Assembly: GCA_037074705.1 (NCBI GenBank)
Contig: CM073591.1
Coordinates: forward strand, 87,214,032-87,278,031
Direction: 5' to 3'
From: Zhengitettix transpicula
Lineage: Eukaryota > Arthropoda > Insecta > Orthoptera > Tetrigidae
DNA: 64,000 nucleotides
Shown here: one piece after another, positions 60,901-64,000 of the stretch
Numbering within the stretch: the first letter of the stretch is position 1
Layout: each line of letters begins with the position of its first letter
Made by a program: the position numbers and the translations under genes
Notes under the pieces: model-generated
Seen by the model: only the letters and a program-made list of their open reading frames with translations
What the model was told of the DNA's origin: nothing
The model's database searches: none

Positions 60901-61894
60901 AATACATAAATGATTAAATTGATTAATTAAATGGTTGGCCACACGTTGATGCGTCATTTTATGTAATATACAAATTTATTTATGAAATTTAAATGAAAGG
61001 ATGTTAAATGATTACAGGATTTAAATCTCAGAAAACAATTTATTTATTTAAATTAATAGTAGCAAATTTTCTTGTTGTGGTTAATTTACATTAATGTATT
61101 TTTTACTAATTTACAAACTTCTTTACTCTTGTCTCAGGGTCGTTAATTGGGCCTTTTAAACAAAGAACAAAACTTTTGCTACTTTCAAAATTATCAAACA
61201 AAATTTACAAAATTCAAACTGATTAGAATTAAAACAACAAAATGAAATTGAATCCGAAATCTGACGATTTATCCTTATTTAACGTTTTCATACCAATAAA
61301 TTTTATAAAGTTTCTCTCTTACAGTTTTGTACTGGTACCAGGCATTTGTTTGAGTTCTTTGATACACTATACACTATTCACATGTAACAGGCCATCGCTT
61401 CACTGAATTTAATTGGTTTCAAATCACTTTACAAAGCTTTTGTATCGTCCACCAGACTCAATTGTTCCGTAAAATACTGCGGACCTCTGCTTTAAGTCCC
61501 CGTCTCTGTCTCCATCAAATATTGTAGCTCTGGTTCTGATTATGGGCAAATCAAAATGTTGTTCACTCCTCCAACGTTCTACCGATACCTGCTGACCAAT
61601 TGATTATCAGCCTCCTGAATCACACCCTCATCATTCTCATCAGAGTAACTTTCTCTGTTAAAATTTTAGTGACCGGCTCTAGTCGACGAAATTTTGTAAC
61701 TGTCTATGGCTATGTCTATGTGCGACTCTACTTGATGAAAATATTCCCGCGATTGACTGTGTAAACCCCTTAGTTCGGCAACAACGAATCCCGCCTGTAC
61801 ATATTCTTACCCATTGTTGTGTTTGTATTCTCGCCTATAACAATTTATTTCAATTGTTTAATTATTAATTCTTCAATTGCCTTTAATTATCATT

Positions 61895-61898
<4 letters not shown>
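60897..61898. mobile_element. Family B element, copy 2, uninterrupted
   Basis: A 1,002 bp unit starting TTGTAATAC and ending ATTACAA, so the two ends are inverted copies of TTGTAAT, each abutting a (TA)n tract. It shares ordered blocks with 40531-42063 as described there. No open frame of note. The target appears to be TA-rich DNA, or the tracts belong to the element. Confidence 0.65.

Positions 61899-61953
<55 letters not shown>
61899..61953. repeat. (TA)n microsatellite at right edge of family B
   Basis: About 27 TA units preceded by CATTACAA; the longest tract in the window. Confidence 0.95.
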
Positions 61954-61956
<3 letters not shown>

Positions 61957-62012
61957 AGTATGTATATGTATATATGTTAGTATGTATATGTATATATGTT
62001 AGTATGTATATA
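61954..62012. repeat. 22 bp minisatellite next to (TA)n
   Basis: The unit AGTATGTATATGTATATATG with TT is repeated about 2.5 times, probably derived from the neighbouring TA tract. Confidence 0.85.
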
Positions 62013-63120
62013 TAATGTAACTAACAGATATCGTCAATCTAAATAGTTTCTCATTTCATTAATTAATTGAATATTTAATAATTTTATATTATAATATGTA
62101 ATATATAATAAAATTATAAGCATGAATAGTCGAGAATTGTTTGGGCGACAGTTAAAGCATCGATAAATAGTGACAGTTTTACGTTGTGCGAATGGCCGCA
62201 CGGCTAAATCCTTGGGTTGATAGAAACACAAATTTTGATTCGACAAATTATCAATTCCTCAGATAGTTAGAAACAATGTGATTTAAAAATTATTAGAGCC
62301 TGCACGAAGAAAGCCGTCGACTCAGTCTTCCTTGAGGTATGGCTCGTACTAGGCGAGCCTGAACATTGTTGAATTCAACGCGGACTGTCTATCGGTCTCT
62401 TTGTTAATAGCAGCAGCCACGCTCGCGGATTCGAGCTATATCTACTTGATAGAACTCTTCAACCAGGCCACAGGTGAAAATGCAGCAATCCTCCAGAGAA
62501 AATTCCACGTACGGAGAAGCAGATTTAAATCTGTAGCCAAAAGTACACTTTCTCGTCAGGGATTTAAGTGGGGGTTGGCAAATATTTCTATAAACTGAAA
62601 TTGAGTACATCCACAGTAAATCCTTGAGTAAGAGCTTCACACGGCGTACGATAATACTGGTGCGGGCGATCCTCACACCTGGAAGAACTGGCCCACTGCG
62701 GCGATGATTAAGCAGGACCACTGCAAGGCATCACTCTCAGGGGTTGACAACTAGCTAAGTTGTCGGCCGCTGGAATTGATAGCTGGAATTCTGAAATATT
62801 TCACGATGTCAAAACTATTATTACAAAACTAGAAGGATTTCAGTACTTCTCATGACTCATAAACAATTGTTTCTGCGTAGTAATTTTACACATTTTTGCT
62901 TTGATAATAAATTTCCAAGCTTCTACAATGAATTCATATTGTCAAAGAACTGAATACAGTTATAACAGAGAAAATTAACACACAAATTAATGATTCTAAA
63001 CCACTGAAACAACAACGATAGTGAAGTAAATACTTAAAACGTTCTAAAAGTTACTTCTTAATTAACTCATTTTACTTAATCAAGGCAAATAATAATTAAA
63101 ACATTCAAAAGAAAATTGGA

Positions 63121-63123
<3 letters not shown>
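62013..63123. other. Unassigned sequence
   Basis: Contains TAGTGACAGTTTTACGT (62168-62184), shared with 42073. The GC-richer stretch at 62290-62760 has open frames on both strands (62401-62598 +, 62404-62721 -). I recognise no domain in either. Confidence 0.4.

Positions 63124-63158
<35 letters not shown>
63124..63158. repeat. (TA)n microsatellite with TTGTAA right junction
   Basis: About 17 TA units followed by TTGTAACGTACAGTATTGGG. This resembles the left end of family B (TTGTAATAC) and, inverted, the GTTACAGTATAC before the tract at 11534. Confidence 0.95.
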
Positions 63159-63160
<2 letters not shown>

Positions 63161-64000
63161 AACGTACAGTATTGGGAAAGGGAATCACTCCAAACAGCAG
63201 ATTGTATCTAAAAGTGATGATTTTTTTTATATTCAAGATTATTACTGAATTTCTGAGTTATTGTTGAAGTATTTTCTGGTGATGAATTTCAATAAATTTA
63301 TTCCGGAAACAATTCCAAAGGCATCATAATATACACATCCACTTCGTAACCACATAACCTTTTCATATCCGCTGCAGCATCGATCATGTAGCCCCTAAAG
63401 TTGGTAACCACAACTCGGTCAGCCGGAAGCCACAACTCTGCGACAGCAGCCCGGATTAGTAAATAGCTATAAATTTCATGGATGACAAAGCAGAAATGTA
63501 AGTGTGGGCAGCCAGTAAATTAAATTGTCAGAAATTTAAATGAGCACACACTGTATTTGAATACATTTAATTGAATTTTTTTCCACTGAGAAGCTGTTCC
63601 GTGTTATTTCAATTTATTAGCGTTATTTGCATTCTCACTGCCGCGACATCTAGAATGCGTTTTCACATAAATGCTTGTTTATATAAAAATAATGTTTTTT
63701 TATTGATCACATAACACCGTGTTCAGGGTTAAAATAATTGAAATGGTTGATTTAAAAGTACGGGATAAAATTAGTTTTGGTAGTGTTGCAAGATGATGAA
63801 TGTTTAAATTTTATTTTCGTTCATTGTTTTGTTATATATTAATATTTTTATTATAAAGTTATTTCCGGTCCTTTTTGAAAATGTATCCATTATAGTAATA
63901 ATTTCTGGAGCCTTTCCTTATAATAATAATGGTTATGAAAATCTGTGTCAGATCATAAGCATTGTTGGTAGACTATTGAGGTGGCTTACTCATAAGATTA
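63159..64000. other. Unassigned sequence to window end
   Basis: It may be the beginning of another element starting TTGTAACG. The GC-richer patch at 63340-63520 has no recognisable content. Confidence 0.35.

Overview
This is a eukaryotic, almost certainly insect, genomic window. It is AT-rich, has very low gene density, has (TA)n tracts throughout and is packed with decayed transposable elements. The one recognisable host gene has GT-AG introns and a 24 kb intron, which points to a large, repeat-rich insect genome. A polyneopteran (cockroach, termite or stick-insect type) is my guess, but nothing here proves the order.

The gene is a Ras-family small GTPase of the RASL10 type on the + strand. 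Three exons are readable: 27124-27275 (G1/P-loop), 29396-29762 (switch region to the NKQD motif) and 54208-54443 (ECSAR motif, acidic tail, CCVL prenylation box, stop). Phases fit exactly across both introns and give 250 residues. The first exon or exons lie upstream and were not found. The last intron (29763-54207) holds most of the elements listed here.

The rest is repeat landscape. The dominant family (called family A here) is a GC-rich, poly(A)-tailed retroposon of about 520-550 bp, present as ten full, truncated or fragmentary copies. Two copies have perfect 13-14 bp target-site duplications, and the 5' end carries a hairpin. I see no tRNA-type promoter in it. A separate tRNA-derived SINE sits at 17929-18119. 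DNA-transposon relics are a mariner (9870-10983), a second mariner-like element with an internal deletion and matching terminal inverted repeats (52802-53650, - strand), and a PIF/Harbinger C-terminal fragment (39658-39952). A Penelope-like GIY-YIG fragment lies at 46077-46340 (- strand), and several hammerhead-ribozyme-like cores of the kind known from Penelope-like elements are scattered through the window. A second anonymous family of about 1.0 kb (family B) has two copies, 40531-42063 (interrupted by a family A insertion) and 60897-61898, each bounded by (TA)n-TTGTA junctions. The same junction recurs at most (TA)n tracts in the window.

Layout: 1-9.8 kb repeats and unassigned AT-rich DNA; 9.87-12.2 kb mariner and an LTR-like block; 12.2-17.9 kb mostly featureless; 17.9-18.8 kb two SINE types side by side; 18.8-27.1 kb unassigned with GC-richer repeat-like blocks; 27.1-54.4 kb the RASL10-type gene and its repeat-filled introns; 54.4-64 kb 3' flank with minisatellites, tandem duplications and family B. 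No tRNA, rRNA or CRISPR locus was found.
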